64,000 nucleotides of DNA from Plumapathes pennacea (taxonomy: Eukaryota; Cnidaria; Anthozoa; Antipatharia; Myriopathidae): assembly GCA_964036295.1 (NCBI GenBank), contig OZ038472.1, positions 7,462,001 through 7,526,000 of the forward strand, read 5' to 3'. This document shows, one piece after another, positions 61,830 to 64,000 of the stretch. Under the pieces are notes generated by a model. The model was not told the origin of the DNA. It was given only the letters and a program-made list of their open reading frames with translations, and ran no database searches. Position numbers and translations under genes: made by a program. Within the stretch, counting starts at the first letter, position 1. The number at the start of each line of letters is the position of its first letter.

Positions 61830-64000
61830 GACGTGTTTCTTGGTGACTGAACGCTGTTCCTCCTGTGTGTCTATTTGTACTTATTAGCTGTGGGTTTGAT
61901 TATGGCCTCGGTGCTAATTGTTTCTCCACAACCGAGGCAGGTGCAGATAGAATCCACCCTTACATGCATAGGGCCAGGAGAGAAAAAAAAAAAAGAAAAT
62001 TAATATGGTCTTGTTTGAATACACACAAAAGGAAATTTTATTACTGCATCTAACACCAACTCTAAGCACCTGCACGGTGTCGCATTAGAAGCTGCTGGAA
62101 ATTTATTAGTGGTCGGTCGACATGAAAGCACCTCAATATCAATGCTAATATGCCCTGAATGGGCGAACAATTTTCTTAATGATAAAACGACCGATTATAA
62201 GATATCTTAAACTCTTTTTATCACAGTTTCATAAAAGAGACCCACTTCACACGGTATCAGTAAAACGTCGGTTCACCGGGCCTCGAAGCACTCTTGGTAC
62301 GTTAACGGGCTAAGAGCCAAGAAAAAAAAAAAAAAAAAACAATGCGTGCTACTATATTGCGTTGGCTCGATGGAGGAAAAGGTGAGAGCGGAGAAACTTG
62401 ATGCGCTTTAATTAATCCACATAGCGAGTGCAGGGCACCTCCCTCAATTGGATTTGGTATTTAAATATTGCTCAAAACAAAATTAGAATAGCCTACAACA
62501 CACGATCATTAGACATTAAGACATCAACCCCGAGTGATTTCGTTTCTTCTTTTAATGGACATTGTAAATTGCGAAATTAAAAAGAGCATCATTACAAGTT
62601 ATTAAAATGAGTTCTATTTTGTTTGGACCTCATTAAAGCTTTATATGTTACGCGCTCAAAAACCCGTAGTAAGGATGCATCATGACATGAAATCCTCATA
62701 ATATGCGTCTGTTGTAGGCAGGTAATGTGTTTGAGAGGTGCTGCCTTATTGGCGTGCCTGTTGGAGTTTCTGTCACCGAGGAATTGTCATTTAATATCAT
62801 GCGACCATAATTCAGGTGTCCCTGAGAAGCGCTCGCCGCACCGAAAAATGAATAAATATAAGAGGTTAAAAGATGATTTGCAGGAACTACTTAGCAAAAC
62901 CTAGTTTGTAAGAAACTGAAAAAGAGCAGATGCTTAAGTCGTTCCTTTTTCTCTTGTAGTCTCTTCCACTTCATCCTCAGATGTTCAAAACTTTGTACAC
63001 GAAGCATTAACTTCGAATCAAAGGCCAGGGTATTTGATGTTGATATCCAAATTTGACAGAACAGGCAATGGCGGTGGTTTTGAGTTGTCATTCGCGGTGG
63101 TTTACCGCCATGGACGCCACGTCAATAACAAGATAAAAAAGTAGAATTAATAAGAATAAGCTTTTCACAAGGCGTCAATCTACTCCGATGAAAATTTGTG
63201 TTCAGTATTAAAATATTTACTTTACCATTATTTGAACTGTCAAGCAAATATTATTGTAAAATACACCTGAAAGAACTCATCGGAAGTCTAAGATTCTTAA
63301 AATGATAGTATTTCACGGCAGCTCTGAATCAAAACTGCGATACTCTCGCCCATGAGTTAAAGGAAAAAACTCCTAAAGGAGTTTTAATCTAAATTTTGGC
63401 TTACAGTAGCTGCAGTCAAGGACGCGCTAATAAAAATTTACATTGGTCATGTTCTTTGTTTGGAGTTCAGGGTTTATAGCGAAACAATACGGCTGCCCAG
63501 CCAATAGTAAACGCTTCCTGTGTGAGTTAACCAACGCTGCCTCGCTGATTGGTAAAATTTATAACACGATCTATTTTGTATAATTGTTGTGAATGTAAAC
63601 AACATTCTCTTTTTCTCTTTTGAGGGATTTGAATTATAGATTTAGGAGGAATTCGCTTTTCTTAAGAATACAAATAGATAAACCTTTAAATAGTCAAACG
63701 TGGGCACAGTTTGTTTAGTAAATTCTAATCTCATCTGAACACTGATTATATTCGCCAAACCTCAACTCTGTTAGACTGTGAATAAGCTGCGAAAATGTTC
63801 TGACATTTGTTTGAGGTTAACCTTGCGAATAAAAGGATATGGATGTAATCAATGGCAAAAATTACACAAAAGAGACAAAGGCCATTAATAGTATTCATTG
63901 AGCAGACACATTTACACCATATTGCTAATTAAAAACCCGAGTGCATAGCCGGGTAGCTTAAGAAGTACTTTAGTTAACTGAAAAAAGCGCACGTCCTAAC
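61830..64000. other. Upstream flank of the homeobox gene
   Basis: AT-rich, no gene recognised; a poly-A tract lies at 62,321-62,338. Putative promoter/5' UTR of the homeobox gene is within the first few hundred bases. Confidence 0.45.

Overview
The window is animal nuclear DNA: intron-rich, AT-rich, full of microsatellites and short DNA transposons. The gene content (a fibrillar collagen with an N-terminal TSPN-like domain, a paired-like homeobox gene) and the type of LINE and MITE remains suggest an anthozoan cnidarian, most likely a reef coral. The species assignment is inference.

Layout. (1) About 0.2-36.7 kb, minus strand: the 5' part of one large fibrillar (A-type-like) collagen gene. 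I resolved 44 coding exons by hand: a split signal peptide, a TSPN-like exon, short linker exons, an N-telopeptide-like exon, then 36 triple-helix exons, nearly all exactly 54 or 45 nt, phase 0 and starting with a Gly codon. The frame joins continuously for about 921 residues. The rest of the helix and the C-propeptide lie beyond the left edge. The introns hold most of the repeats. (2) About 36.7-38.9 kb: probable 5' leader and promoter zone of the collagen gene. (3) About 39-51 kb: a repeat graveyard with a near-kilobase palindrome, a hAT transposon nested in a foldback element, and several MITEs with readable target-site duplications. (4) 51.6-52.8 kb, minus strand: a protein-kinase-like gene, N-lobe incomplete, with an unusual C-terminal extension, lying next to a 5'-truncated LINE (53.0-54.7 kb, plus strand). 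(5) About 54.9-59.7 kb: no recognised gene. (6) 60.2-61.8 kb, minus strand: a complete three-exon paired-like (Q50) homeobox gene of 245 residues with an OAR-like C-terminal motif. (7) 61.9-64 kb: its upstream flank.

How parts relate. The collagen is an extracellular matrix precursor: signal peptide, TSPN-like N-domain, telopeptide, then the helix, which carries a GFPGER sequence identical in register to the vertebrate GFOGER integrin-binding site. The homeobox protein is a nuclear transcription factor. No operon-like or functional link between the three genes is visible. The most unusual material is in the mobile DNA: an element of about 1.1 kb with a hairpin at both ends and no terminal inverted repeats, present as a tandem and self-inserted cluster; three copies sharing a CTAG^T Helitron-like 3' end; one MITE whose insertion is proven by an empty site elsewhere in the same window; and a perfect inverted repeat built on TG/TA/CA microsatellites 33 nt from a collagen splice acceptor.
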